The notes: generated by a model not told the origin, from the letters alone. A DNA stretch of 64,000 nucleotides from Darksidea phi (GCA_030770425.1 JASJFT010000147.1:45932-109931), one strand, 5' to 3'; shown: positions 45,172 through 56,972, numbered from the stretch's first letter. Translations and numbers: made by a program.

Positions 45172-45355
45172 CAAGTCGTCGTCAAGTCGTCAAGAACATC
45201 AAAACCATCAAAAACATCACGGCAGCGAGGAACACATTGCTATAACGATACCAAATATTCTGTGTTTAAGCTACCTATTCCTATTACCTTTGACCGTTGT
45301 TTGTGCCCGCATGCCGATATCCGAAAGAGAAGCCGTGCCGTACCGTACCCATTTG

Positions 45356-45487
45356 TTTATCCATCTATCCATCCATCCATTCATCCATCCATATTTCTCC
45401 AAACAAATGTGTGCGTGCGCGTGTGTGTGTGCGTGCGCGTGTGTGTGTGCGTGCGCGTGTGTGCGTGTGCGAAAAAAAAAAAAAAAG
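45356..45487. repeat. Simple-sequence cluster
   Basis: Successive (atcc)n, (gtgtgtgcgtgcgc)n and poly-A tracts within 130 bp. Confidence 0.9.
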
Positions 45488-45608
45488 GAAAAAGAAAAAA
45501 GGAAAAAGTCATACAAGTCATACAAGTCATTCCAAACCCAAGGCACCCACCCCCGGCGGCAAAGGGTCAAAGGGTCGGTCGGTTCCAAAAGCCAGTCCAA
45601 AAGCCCAC

Positions 45609-46713
45609 CTATTCTCTGCTCGTTCGAATGGGAAGGTCGGGCAGCAAGTCCCAGGTACTATAACTCGCCGGCGTGGTATGTGCAAACCTCGGAGTCGGCG
45701 GTGGAGGAGGCGGTGGTGGGAGAGAGTCGGTGCTCTCATTGAGCGCGAGTGAGGCCAAAAGGGTGGCGGGGGGTGACGGAGTCGGCGGTGGAGGAGGCGG
45801 TGGAGAGAATGAGTACGTGCTCTCATTGAGCGCGGGTGAGGCCAAAAGGGTGGCGGAGGGTGACGACGTCCACGTCTCCATCGGCGGTGGAGAGAATGAG
45901 TACGTGCTCTCATTGAGCGCGGGTGAGGCCAAAAGGGTGGCGGGGGGTGACGACGTCCACGTCTCCGTCGGCGGTGGAGAAATCGAATAGGTGCTCTCGT
46001 TGAGCGCGGGTGAGGCCAAAAGGGTGGCGGAGGGTGACGACGTCCACGTCTCCATCGGCGACTGTAGCCACCACGCCTCCGTCAGCGGCTGTGGCCACCA
46101 CACCTGCCGCTGCTCCCTCTCCATCGAGGGAGCTTCCAGAAGAGGAGCCTCCGGAAGAGGCTCCAGAAGAGGAGCCTCCGGAAGTGTCTCCAGAAGAGGA
46201 GCCTCCGGAAGTGTCTCCAGAAGAGGAGCCTCCGGAAATGTCTCCATCGAAACATTGTCCGGAACGAGAAACCAATCCTCAGAGCATAAGCTGCATTCCG
46301 GGAGTGGGCAAATGATGGGATTAACAAGGGGGGACGGCGTATACAGAGGGTCGGTCGTCGAGTTTTGGGTGGAGTGGGCCAGGAGTGGTTGCGGATATTT
46401 TTCTTCCATGGCTTGCGAAACTCGCTGACAGGGCTTGCAAACGCCCCTCTTCATCCCCCGGCAACGGACTCGAACGCGGCATTTGCGGCAGGTCTGTCAC
46501 CACGTAGAAGTTAGTCTTTCTGCGTAAATAATAAATGGTTTGGGAAGCTGGTGACTAGATGTTACTTACCTTCATAGGTCGTCGCCTGGGGGACGGTATT
46601 ACCGCCTCCGGATCAAAAATCTGAAGCATTTTCGCCTCAGAATCGGCGCTGTATTCGTCGTCAAACTGTTCTTGCGAGTTGGAATTTATGAATAGGAACT
46701 GGAAGGGCGCCAT
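45609..46713 (-). CDS. Cysteine-pair (Zn2Cys6-like) protein with long tandem repeats
   Basis: Two exons, 46570-46713 and 45609-46493, with a 76-bp intron, give 342 residues. The start is ATG 46713, MAPFQFLFINSNSQ. Just after the splice junction TCRKCRVRVRCRGMKRGVCK and PC form a compact set of Cys pairs resembling a Zn2Cys6 cluster, but the last Cys is missing, so it may bind zinc differently or be degenerate. Then come about five copies of a nine-residue LPEAPLLET repeat and four copies of a longer repeat (ATLLASPALNEST plus a polyproline segment). The architecture, a cysteine-pair N-terminus followed by coding minisatellites, parallels the gene at 34724-36193. Confidence 0.7.
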
Positions 46714-46929
46714 ATCGATGTGTTGTGGGGGAGAGAAGGGGGCTTGGGTGCAGGCTTGCGAATAGGGGAAGAAGGTATGGTCAAAGATGTTGGAAAGTGA
46801 TGGTGAAGAGTGAAGTGGCAAGGTACTAGAACGAGGGATCGGAGCTACTCTATATATCCCATTCTCCACCCTGCTTTTCGAGGGCTTGAAACTACCATGT
46901 GACACAAATAGAATAGAATTTTCGCTAGA

Positions 46930-47098
46930 CCAGATGGCTTGGACCTGAAAGCGGGGGGCGGGTGGGGAAAGCAGCGCCAGTGCCGCTCTCACTCACTCGC
47001 TCTGCATGGTCGGACCAGATGGCTTGGACTTGAAACCGGGTGGCGGGCGGGGAAACTAGCACCAGTGCCGCTTTCGCCGGCTCGCTCTGCATGGTCGG
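46930..47098. repeat. 84-bp direct repeat, two copies
   Basis: Units starting ccagatggcttggac and ending tctgcatggtcgg, at about 46930-47013 and 47014-47098. They lie about 220 bp upstream of the gene ending at 46713 and could affect its promoter. Confidence 0.85.
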
Positions 47099-48275
47099 CC
47101 GTCCTTGCAGAAAGTATTAGTGTCGCTGTGTTACTGTGTTACAGTACTACGGCGCGTCCGGAGAGGTAAGGAGCGGACCAAGTCTCCGATAGACCCGGAT
47201 ATCAGTGGGGAAAACGAAAAAAGAAGCAAACAACCGGCCCTGCAGTTATAGCGTTTTTCCCAAACTCCGTACGTAGCTAGCTAGTCGTAATAAATTTTTC
47301 CCCCCAAAGCTGAGGCTTACCAACTCGGTTGAATCATCCGTACGTCACCACAAGATCTAGCGGGTTAGACTCCTCTAAAAGTCGCCACTAATACTTGAAG
47401 CGACTCCTGATAATTTGTAATTCTATATTGAATAACTGTATGCACCTATTCTATTCGAAGAATGTGCCGTTGAACGGCGCGTTCGTGATATGTCCACGGT
47501 CCGTCCGTGGGTTTGGAAGGATTTCACTTTCGCACTCAGGCCATGAACATGTCACCTAGGGAACCCTATCATACATAGGACTCCATTCACACTGCTTGAG
47601 CACGGGCCTCTGCGCTCTGCCCTCCTCTATGAATAGACTAGCTAGCTGTGGTGCTGCCATTTAGACACGCCCGGAAGTGAAATGATGGCGCCTTGGCCAA
47701 ACGACAAGTAGGTAGCAAATATGAAGAGAAGAGTAGATAATAAAGAAGATCCTATACAATAATATAGCACCTAAATTATCGGACGGTACGCGGGTGGGGC
47801 TTCTAACTTCACGCAGGCAGATGTACGGTACTGCTACTAAGGTACCAGATATATTCATGAATTGTAAACGACTAGCTCGGGTCTAAGGAGCTCCAAAAGA
47901 GGGCAAGAAAGAGACACAATTTTGGGGACTGAGAAATAGGTAAAGAGACTCAATATCGTCGGCACCAGCACCGGCACTGGCACACCCCGCTTTTGTTCGC
48001 CCCCCAGAGAGATTCCCATGTTACCTGCAACCAATAGAAAAGCGGTACCAAATAACCCCTATACAAACTGTCCAGCGTATCAATACTGAAGGATGGCCCA
48101 AGAAAACCGACCTTCACCCCACAACTCATAGCGATCTTCGAGCACCACCATGTGCGGACGAACACCTCGTACCAGTCCAGACCGTCGACGGACTATATGT
48201 ACCTTCATACCCAAATACACACGTCCTACACGTCCTACGAAAGAGAAGGACGGAAGCGTGTCGCTTCGGGTCGTC
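47099..48275. other. Intergenic region, nothing recognised
   Basis: No protein-like frame. A gctagctagctagt-type stretch at 47275 is the only local feature. Confidence 0.4.
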
Positions 48276-49107
48276 TCAATTCTGGTTAGGCGGCACCCCG
48301 TAGAAATATCGGCGATGACAGCGAAGAGCATCAGACGTCGAATACAGTTTTCCGCAATCATAACATAGAAAGCTAGTGATTGCATTTGCCGTTCGACACG
48401 CTTCGGACAGTTGATAGCGCGTTAAGATATCAAGAACGTATTGGACCGACACCGTCGCGCCACATATGTGGCATGTCATGGTGAACGTCGCGTCACATAT
48501 GTCGCATGTTACGGTAAACGTCGTTCCTCCCTGGTTCGAGGCTGCGGGTGATGTAGAACCTGACGCCGCAGGGATTGTCGTGGTAGCGGGAGCGGATGCT
48601 AAGGGTGGTGGACTACCCAGGCTACCATGCAGTCTAGCCTTGATCAGCTACAGCAGCTACGCAACATCAAACATAGTCTTACGGTTGGTCGAGGCCTTGG
48701 TTCGTAGGGCCTGGTACTGCGGCCGCAAGCCCTCCATCACTCTCTTGAGAATTCAAGGCCACTTGGTTCGAATTGATGCAATCTCCGTCGTGTTCCGCTA
48801 CGTCATGGTGCAGTGGCCTCGTTTCTTGAAGAGGCATAACGAATTGGATTTTCGCCCACCTCTCGTCGATACTCTCCTGCGTAAAAGTGTTGCTAAAAGT
48901 GTTGCCAGGACACCTCCTGGCAATTTCGCCGATAATATTTTCATTAGTCGCTCCTCTTAACTTTTCGCGAATTAATATTGCCTGGGACTTTTTGTTCCAC
49001 ATAGGTTGAAGATCGGGTCCAGGATAGAGAGGGCGCTTCGGTTGGAGGTATATGAAAGGGTCAGGTTCCTTGAGAAGTACAGGCTCGATTAGAAGGTTGT
49101 GCGCCAT
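48276..49107 (-). CDS. Hypothetical CxxC protein
   Basis: Two exons, 48683-49107 and 48276-48633, with a 49-bp intron (GTAAGA donor, acceptor CTAG), give 260 residues from ATG 49107. The first 100 residues are basic and polar without known motifs (MAHNLLIEPVLLKEPDPF). After a Ser/Thr/Ala/Pro-rich linker come VTCDICDATFTMTCHICGAT, a duplicated C-x-I-C unit, and then FLCYDCGKLYSTSDALRCHRR, which resembles a C2H2 finger with the second His missing. It may bind zinc or nucleic acid. The role is unknown. Confidence 0.65.
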
Positions 49108-50440
49108 GTTGCATGCGCAAGCTCGTCAAGAGAGTGAAACATTCAGGAAATGTTTGACGTATAGATATGGCGAGGAAGGTTTTGACGGTTGTGACGGTGG
49201 GATGTGGTAAGGAGCAGTGTCGAGCTGCCGTGGGGATATTGCGATGGACCGACAAGGCGTGTCGAAATGGCGAGAATGGACGGTGGCGAAACGACGAGGA
49301 CGGAAGGTGGCGAGCTTGATGGGTATAGCGAGAAGCCGTGTCGAGTTGCGGTGCGGGGTGCTACGGCTGGGAGATTGCGACGGGGCTTTGACAAGACCCT
49401 AACGGCGGATGGTGGCGGATTCAATGGGGTACGGCAGCTTATATAGAACAGAATAAGGCTTGGTGGCCGGGGGTAGTCATGTGACCCAATCTGGTTGGGG
49501 AGCGAGGTATCATCGGGTCCGCTGAAGTGGAATATGCAGGAACCCTACCCAAAAGAGTGAGATGCATCAGCTCACCCGACCACCACACTCAAACCTCGCT
49601 TTCTTTTCCAGCTTACCCCCCCACACCGAAGCTCAAACCACCGAGGGAGCATGTTAACGCCATTTGGGAGAAGCAAAAGCGACTCTTGCCTCGGAGGCTT
49701 TTGAGTGTTAGCGCTTCGCAACGGCAACCATCCGCGGGGTCCCACTGCGGCGCTAAATCCGGGAGTCAACTACCTAGGTATGAAATGCCATCTTCTTCCC
49801 CCAAAACATGCTTATCGCCTCTAGGACAAACTTGTGTGTCCTGGCTGCAGCGGTTCGGCTGCCCCTTCCTGCTAGAGGGGCGAGATAGATATCTGCGTGG
49901 TGGACGCCGCCCAGCCGCCCATCATCATTGATGACAGACTAGGTACTTCTTCCAGTACGCATTCCTTAGCTGTGTCTGTACAGCGTCTTTACTCACTTTT
50001 ATAAGCGTTTAGTGTGTTGTCTGGTGTTATTACTGTTTACACATGGATTTGCAAGCCTTTCCTCTCCCTGTGATGGCTGCGCTCCCCAAGTCCATCCGCC
50101 AACCAATGCGCATCTTCCACCAGCCGCCGAACCGCACCTTTCCACCGCATCGTACGCCCTTTGTGCATAGATGGCTCGAATTCATATATCGCGCCATCCA
50201 TGTTACAGCTAGGCTGCAACCCCCGATGAATTGAGCGCTTCGTCTGTGTTGCCGGGATGACGAGTCTACTTTAACATCAGGCTACCAACATCATGAGCTG
50301 CAACTACCTCCTTTTCGCACACGCAGAGGTAGCAACATGCCCAACCACACCATCGGTTCAAGCCACATGGCGGGATACACGCTTCAACCTTTTCGTGCAT
50401 GATTTTTCAGGACGCCTCTTCTACGGAATCCCTTCCATCT
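49108..50440. other. Intergenic region, nothing firmly recognised
   Basis: Several short open frames on both strands are mutually overlapping and lack family content. Confidence 0.4.
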
Positions 50441-52277
50441 CTATGGCACCACCTCTGAACATGGCCGTTTCTTCCCCGGAGCAAAGTCTGTTGCCTCCTG
50501 GTGCCCTTTCTGGTCATCCAGTGCCTCCCGGCTCTCCCAATCCGCACCATGGTCGGTACAAGACGCGCTGCGCGCTAGGAGCCACCTATCCCCCTCGCGA
50601 ACAAGCCGCACGTGTTGCTGCTCGTCGGCCTCCAGCGAGGACGTGCGGCCTGGTGGGCCACCCAGGTCGTGGTGCAGCGCCGGGTCGAGGCAGCGCATCG
50701 TGGGGACGGCGTTCGACTTCCACAACGGCGGCTTGGTCACGGCGCGCCCGCCCTGCCCCCTACCACCGCCGCCGGTACTGCCGAGCACGACGACGGCGAG
50801 GAAGAAGAGCGCGCTGGCGGCCGAGAAGACCACGGGCGCCGCGAGGAAGGGCCAGTCTACCCGCACGACGGTATGCTGCATCCACGAGACCCCGTAGGCG
50901 CTGTTCGAGCTTTCGTCGTTTGTGTGAGTAGTCCGGACGAAGTTGGTCATGCTGGTCGCAATGTTGCCAAGGAGGTTGTTAAGCGCGACGACTATTTGGC
51001 TTGTAGTATAGTTCTGCTCGAGGGGCCGAAGGTCGTTGTACAAGGTGGTGAATTTGCGAGTCACGTCGTTGTCCACCAGTAGATCGCTTTCCAAGTAGGC
51101 AGTGCCTGTGCGCGAGAGGGTCAACGCTAGGTAGCGCTGTAGCGTCGCGTGCGTGATAGAGTCAATAGTAAATTCATTTTGGCCGCGGCCGTCCGGGCTG
51201 CCTGTGATATAAGCGTCTGACGGCGGCTTAAAGGCCATGAATGGCTGTGGCTGCCGCGTGGTGACGGCCGTTCCGTGGGTATGCACCAGTCGATCACGAA
51301 CTCGGTAGCGCTCCAGTCGTGCGTGCCCTGCCCGAATTGGAACACGTAGAAGTCGCCAACTGGCAGGACGTGGTCCGCAAAGGCAGTTGATGTGAAGTTG
51401 AGCGGCATTTGATCCTGTTCTTCCTTGATTTTGGTCGCGGCCGAGGTTAACTTGAATATACTTCCGTTGGTGCAAATATCGTGGGAAAGACAGACACCCC
51501 ACTTATGCTCGCTAACATGCCGAGTTACATCGGCAGCCGATGCGCAGAAAGCCAGAGACTGATAGTCGTCAAAGGTGCAATTGCCGCTGGGGCGGGTTGG
51601 ATAGATATCTTTGATAGTTGTGTGGAAGTCTGTAAAGATGCCGTTGAGGATGGCACCCTTCATGCCCGGCGATATGACGTTGTTCCTATAAGGCATTCGT
51701 ATCTAGTATTGATGTCTATCATCTATCCAATATCTCATGGCGGGGACGATGGCACGTTCGCCCTTCGCTTCGACGCGAACGGAGGGATACGAGAGCGACT
51801 GCTGCGCGAGTGGTCCAATCGCAGTGTGTGCGATGATGAAGAGTGCGCCGAACGAGGCCGTCGGCGTCAGACGAAGCTTGCAAAGCAACAGTAGGCTGCC
51901 TATAAGGCCTCTACTGGCGTGGTTATACGTCTCCATGTCTCCCAGCGGACGCGACGTGCTGGCGTACCAGTGCTACTTCAGCTGGCTGATGCACTCCTGT
52001 ACCACCGACAGCGCCGTTGCCACCGATAGAGTAACTAGTAGCGCGACGAGCGTGCCCAAGTGATGCCTCCTTGGAAGGAGGTCGCAAACGGCGGCACCGG
52101 TTGCTCGGCGTACAGGCGGAGGATGCCATATAGTGCGGCGACAAGGCTGCAGTTAAAGAGCACGGTGAGGAGCTTACCCAACCACCAGTCATTGAACCAT
52201 CTTGCCAAAAGTGTCGGCCGCTGCCGACTCTCAGAATCATGAGGTTCCTCATCGTGCATCAATGGTGAGTCTGCCAT
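50441..52277 (-). pseudogene. DUF3176-type membrane protein, broken
   Basis: It starts ATG 52277 (MADSPLMHDEEPHD) and matches the fungal DUF3176 plan: a cytosolic N-terminus, WWLGKLLTVLFNCSLVAALY as the first membrane helix, LGTLVALLVTLSVATALSVV as the second, QLK.HWYASTSRPLGD, a third helix near FGALFIIAHTAIGPLAQQ, a large outer domain with paired cysteines (NCTFDDYQSLAFCAS), and a last helix APVVFSAASALFFLAVVVLG. The frame is broken at about 52050 (one-base shift), by TAG at 51973-51975 (Trp expected), by TAG at 51703-51705, and by another shift near 51290. Function of the family is unknown. Confidence 0.75.
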
Positions 52278-53077
52278 GATCCACTTCGTGCATGGGTTGC
52301 TCGAGAGTACAGGTACAAAAGCCAGCAGAAGACGATCTTTGCCATGTAATCAAATCCGTCTTAGAAGACGTGAAAAGTACCATCGCTCTGGGGGGCTTGT
52401 CCAGGACTTATGAAAAACGCAGTCGTAAACTGGGGCCGGCTCTTCGTCCTACTTCGGAGATGCCATCACCTCACCCCCATTGAAGGACTACCATGCACCT
52501 CAATGTACACCCAATATTCCAATTTACCCCCCAGCGCTTAGCTCTTCTGCTTTTAAGGCAGCAAGGCAGCGAGGCAGTGAGGGAATGAGGGAGCAAGGTG
52601 TGGGGGCTAGAATCTAAAGATAGATGCGCAGCGTATACACGCGCGCTTTGGTATAAAGAAATAGACAAAGGAGAGTTCTGATGTGCCTACCTACTATGAC
52701 ATGTGGTAATAAATTCATAGATAGCTTTATTATACACTTGATATAAACATTGCACTAGTTAGGCGAACGGATCGGGCCGAGAAGCTCGCAACGATGATGG
52801 CGGTAAGTATGTAGCGTAGGCTCGGACAAGGCAGTCTTACCCACGTCAGCCGCAGAATTTCGCCATGTACTACGCCCAATCATATCTCTATTTCAGACAT
52901 GTGGAGTGAGGCAAATCGGCGTGCATGTGGGACATTGCACTCGCATATGTTGCATGTGCACAGCCGCGGGTGGAGGCGGAGTGACTGACCTGGCGTAGGA
53001 AATGTGGCTTGGCCAAGGGCGATCCGCACTACCGCACGTAGCATCAATAACATCAATATAGGATGGGAGAGTTGACT
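52278..53077. other. Intergenic region, nothing recognised
   Basis: No protein-like frame or RNA gene was seen. Confidence 0.4.
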
Positions 53078-53221
53078 TCAATTAGATATTGCATTATGCA
53101 GGTCCCGATTGCAGACCCACCCGCTCTTTTCCAGCTTGCGCACATGCAAATCGGCCATGCCACATCCGACGTGTGTGGATATCCGTGGCCATGACGCGAA
53201 CAAATAGACTTTTAGGTGCAT
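53078..53221 (-). CDS. Short frame behind promoter cassette copy 4
   Basis: 48 codons from ATG 53221: MHLKVYLFASWPRISTH, then MADLHVRKLEKSGWVCNRD. The beginning loosely resembles the start of the gene at 32302-32838 (MPRTVYLIVYNSPLFPAHWG), which follows a nearly identical cassette. It may be a truncated relative or a remnant. Low support as a functional gene. Confidence 0.35.
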   Translation of the reverse strand: MHLKVYLFASWPRISTHVGCGMADLHVRKLEKSGWVCNRDLHNAISN

Positions 53222-53288
53222 GGAAAGAAGGGGAGTTCGAAAGGGGATATCGTAAGAAAGCGCCAGAACGGGATGCTGGAAGTCGTCA

Positions 53289-53373
53289 GTTGGTGTAAGA
53301 GATGTGGATTGGTTTAGGCAGAAGGCCTTGCCTATATAGTAACTAGCGCTAGCACAGACCCCAAACAGTGGCC
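53289..53373 (-). promoter_or_regulatory. Shared promoter cassette, copy 4
   Basis: 85 bp, very close to copy 2: ggccactgtttggggtctgt, gctagcgctagt, tactatatagg (TATA), caaggccttctgcctaaac, caatccacatctcttacacc on the minus strand. Downstream lies only a short frame, so this copy may be orphaned. Confidence 0.8.
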
Positions 53374-53491
53374 TATCGCAGGACCCGCCAAGGATACTGT
53401 GCATCAGCGAAGAGACTTCGTTAGGCTCTTCGCATCTCGAAGCCCGTTCCGAGCCTACACGCCTACCGATTCTCCGCTCCCAGTCCCGATG

Positions 53492-55099
53492 CTAGTAACG
53501 CTCGTAATTGGGATCCCTCGACTGCAGCGTGACGAGATGCTTGTAAAAGTCCGCCTTCCAGTCGACGCACTCGAGGTACTCCCACCAGAGGCGCAGACCA
53601 GGCGGTTCATCCGCATCAGGCTGTCATGGTCAGCAAAACTCCCACCCCTCGGCTTGCACAACTCACCGTATTGAACGCCTGCAGAATATCCTCCTTCTCG
53701 AGCATCTCCATGTTCGCGCGCGACTCCTTGTCCCACCGCTCGAGCGCTTTGACATACTTGTCCATGTCCTCGCGTACCTTATCCTCGATAGCGCCCGCAT
53801 CTTCCGACTGGACGGAGCCGCCCTCCTCAACGGGGACGCCGAACAGGCGGTTTGGGTACTCGGGCTTCGGGAATAAGTGCTTGCGCAGCGCCTCGGAGAG
53901 CCATTCGGGGCGACCGACGGACGAGAGCTCCTCGGCCCAGTACGTGCGCAAGCTCGTGGGGATGCACTGCAGCATGCGGTCGTAGTCGAGCTTGTCGGAC
54001 CAGCGTGTCTGCGAGTAGTGGCCAAAGTACGTGTAGCGGAGGTTGCCTTTGGCATCCTTGCGCATGACGAAGAGGGGGACGTTGTCCGCGGTGCTGGGGA
54101 AGTCGTCGGGCAACCGGTAGTGGTTTTCGGGGGGCTCGTTGAAGAAGGGGACGAGCTTGGCACCGTGCTCGCCAGGTCGCGAGGGAAGGAAGGGTTCGAA
54201 CTTTTCTTCCAGCGTGTAGTATGAGCGGTTGGCGAGCATGCAGTGGCCAGGGCCAATGGGGATGAAGTTGAAGCCCGGGGACCAGCTGAAGCCGCCGAAT
54301 GTGGTGCCGAGGAAGTCCGCGTGGAAGGTGGTCATTTTTTCGGGGGGTGGGATCTTGTCGAGGATGTTGGACGCAAGGGCTGGGAGCGTGGTGAGATAGT
54401 GAGGCTTCCAGTTCTCCGTTGCGGTCGGGCTGAGGGTGATGGCCGTGACGGAGGAAACGGACAAATCGGTGTCATGCTTGACAGAGGGAGACGCGGGGGA
54501 CGTGGGCCCATATGTCTCTGTGGCGGCAGCAACCGTCGGTTCATTGGCGACGCCGTTGGCGGCCTGCGATTTGTTCGTTGCGGCCTCGTCGCTGGAAGTG
54601 GACTTCTCGGTACTGTGGCGATGGTTAGTCGGGACGAGCAACAATGGTCGCAAAACACTGACACCAATGGAGTGCCTCCCCACTTGAGGCCCAAGGCGGG
54701 CTCCTTGCCTCCGCATTCGCGCAAGGCGGCTTCAACTGAGTTGCCCGAGATAATGCTTGTGACCAACTTGGCCACCAAGGCGTCGATCCTTTTCTTGTTC
54801 TCGATCGCCTCCTGGTTCTGAATCAGCCCGACCGCGACATCCTTGGTACCTTTCTCTGGTGTATCAACGGCACCCTGAAGGGACCTGCACAGAGTCTTCA
54901 AGCCCTCGAGTTCAGCACGGAGCTCGACTTGTCCACATTCCAACTTCTCGATTCTTGCCTGGATATCAGGCGCCAGATGATTGCCTGATGGTCGGGAGAG
55001 ACCTGCGGAAGGATTCAACTGTGTGGCTTGGGGAGACGCAGTGCCTGGATCGTTGGGCTGGACCGCTAGCTCGCCCGAGGATATTTGAGAACCGGACAT
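53492..55099 (-). CDS. DUF6697-like fungal protein
   Basis: Three exons, 54684-55099, 53667-54612 and 53492-53620, with introns of 71 and 46 bp and CTAAC/CTGAC branch sites. The protein has 496 residues from ATG 55099. Residues about 45-80 form a coiled coil (IEKLECGQVELRAELEGL). After a Ser/Thr-rich linker comes a globular domain with WKPHYLTTLP, YRLPDDFPSTADNVPLFVMR, YFGHYSQTRW and a C-terminal LRLWWEYLECVDWKADFYK. The last exon is needed to complete this WWEYL...FY end. The pattern recalls fungal proteins annotated as DUF6697, a name given from memory. No biochemical role is known. A solo LTR lies 170 bp upstream of the ATG. Confidence 0.8.
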
Positions 55100-55268
55100 G
55101 GGTATTGGTCGATTGTAGTCTGTATCAGACAAACTGGACAAGCGTATGGTGGATGCTGTTGGCGGTAAGGGACAAGTATGCACACAAACGTGGGAGGTGG
55201 GTGACCTGTATAGCAGTGCAAAGGGTCGTTGCCGGTGAAAGCAGGTCCGTAGAATCGACGATGAAATC

Positions 55269-55491
55269 TGCCACGTGCTGTGCAGTTTGGGAAGTCGATT
55301 GCTCTGATTCCTACACAAGCTGAGTATCTAGCTATATATGCAGAGAGGGTCCCCAGCACAGGCCACCTATAGACCAGGCTTGATCAAGCATTTCCCTATT
55401 TCCTCAGTATCACCGCGTTAACCGTTACTTTTAGGGAATCTCCTCATTAAACGGAGTCCTGAAGCGTTCTGTTGTACAGACAGCCGTGACA
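55269..55491 (-). repeat. Solo LTR, copy 2, with 5-bp target duplication
   Basis: 223 bp, the inverted counterpart of 18783-19005, with ends TGTCACGG and ACGTGGCA on the minus strand. It is flanked on both sides by aaatc (55264-55268 and 55492-55496), a perfect 5-bp target-site duplication. No internal retroelement remains. Its sense strand and TATA-like tatatag point toward the gene starting at 55099. Confidence 0.92.
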
Positions 55492-56972
55492 AAATCGATC
55501 GAAGGTTGTCAAGACAACCCTGCTCCGGCCGCTGCTCGATGTCCCAACACGGTGGGAGATGGAGTCGCCGACAGAGACCACCGTGTGAAGTTGTTCTGAG
55601 GTCCAGTGATGTCGGGAGAATCTACTTTCCCTGTATATAAGCTGCAATATATTCGGCAAGTGTTTGCTGGTCTCCAGCAGACTTTGTCATCGCCGGAAGA
55701 CTACGAGTTGGACCCGGAAAGTTCATTGCACGGTGAAGGAGAACGGCAACCGTGATGAGGGGGGTTATCACATGCACCCGATAGCGTCCCGCCTGTTCTT
55801 GGCACCCTCTGCCTATATAAACCCGTCCGCCCCCGTCCCCAATTCTGCTCCCCATCCAAGTGCTCGGTACGTTCTCAACCCACTACCCTTTCAGTGGCAG
55901 TACACAGCTAACTCGCGCAGGGCTTTACGCTTACCAGTGAAGATTCGTCTGAGGTAGCGTTTTTGCTAGTTGAAAACTACAACTATGACCGCTCTTGTTG
56001 GTCTTCGGATCGGCAAGGAATTTTTGGAACCCTTTTTGTTGCTTTTCATTGAGCGTTGTGGCGAGAGCTGCACGGTTGAGGAAGAGTGGATGGAGTTGAG
56101 ACGCGGGGGCCTTGAGGCGTAGCTGGGGTGTAAAACAGGAACCAGTAATGACGCGTAGGTGAATTGGCTAAGCCAGGAGTAACTTGACGTTACTGGTTTC
56201 TGGATCGCGGGCACGCGGCCGTCTTCTACACAAACCCGCTGCTCCTTTGCGCTGCTTCTAGCACCCTCTGCACAAACCACGCCCTAAGCCCTCCTGTACA
56301 GACATTATGCATTGGATCAACTCAATGCACGAGCCACGGATCAACCCACCATCGAATATGGTTAGCGTCACGTGTGGACTATGACCGTCGCTATAACGCG
56401 CATATCAACGGCGCATTGGCTCCCAGCCCAAGAAGCTTCACGAGCGGGGCAGCAAAGGATTTCAGTGGCGCAGCCGCAATACGGTCATGGCATCATCTGC
56501 CCTACACGGATGCTGCGCGACGCCAAAACAATAGATGCACCGCGGCCAGCGGTAAACTGTACACGCCGACGCAACAACTTTCTTGAACAACAAACAATTG
56601 AGTCCTCCCTCCACTCTCGAGTCCGCCATCTCTCGATCAGTCTGATTTGAACCACTTCCTCACCTGCTGCCTTACCTCACGTATGCTCTGAGGCCGGTTC
56701 AATCATTCCTTCTGCGTTTCTGATGCTTGCGGGCACGAAGTTGAGCAATACCCATACATCGAACAATGCGACGAGGCGAAGCAGCGAGGCTCAGATTGCA
56801 CAAATCCTACGGATAATTACAGTTGGGCATGTCGTCTAGGAAGGGCAAGTGTCCAGACTGTGGGTCTGATTAGGACGTGGTCGTATGCGGTGGAGATCTC
56901 TCCCGTTTCTGATCGAAATCATGGAAACGAAGCTACTCGATAACGGACGATTGGTCTAGTCTAGGTATAACG
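55492..56972. other. Intergenic region with a tiny Cys-pair frame
   Basis: At 56829-56873 (plus) a 14-codon frame reads MSSRKGKCPDCGSD. It is similar in style to the Cys-pair frame at 19984. After the TAG the same frame continues VVVCGGDL, so it may be a truncated form. No other coding signal is present. Confidence 0.3.

Larger units (their letters stand above)
42313..45608. other. Minisatellite-dense region without supported genes
   Basis: Open frames on both strands run through the tandem repeats and mirror them, so none is called as a gene. A 60-codon minus-strand stretch at about 43260-43450 (with EKFGFACEVKEQWPDLL) looks more protein-like than its neighbours and may be a gene remnant. 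It has no recognised family. Confidence 0.5.

Noticed and set aside
45673..46428. Glycine-rich and Ser-rich plus-strand frames
   Set aside because: They mirror the coding minisatellite of the minus-strand gene at 45609-46713 and have no independent support.
50293..50931. A 212-codon plus-strand frame
   Set aside because: Arg-rich low-complexity antisense to the DUF3176 gene; no family content.
53663..54821. Several long frames in both strands over the DUF6697-like gene
   Set aside because: GC-rich coding sequence opens shadow frames. Only the spliced minus-strand frame gives coherent protein.
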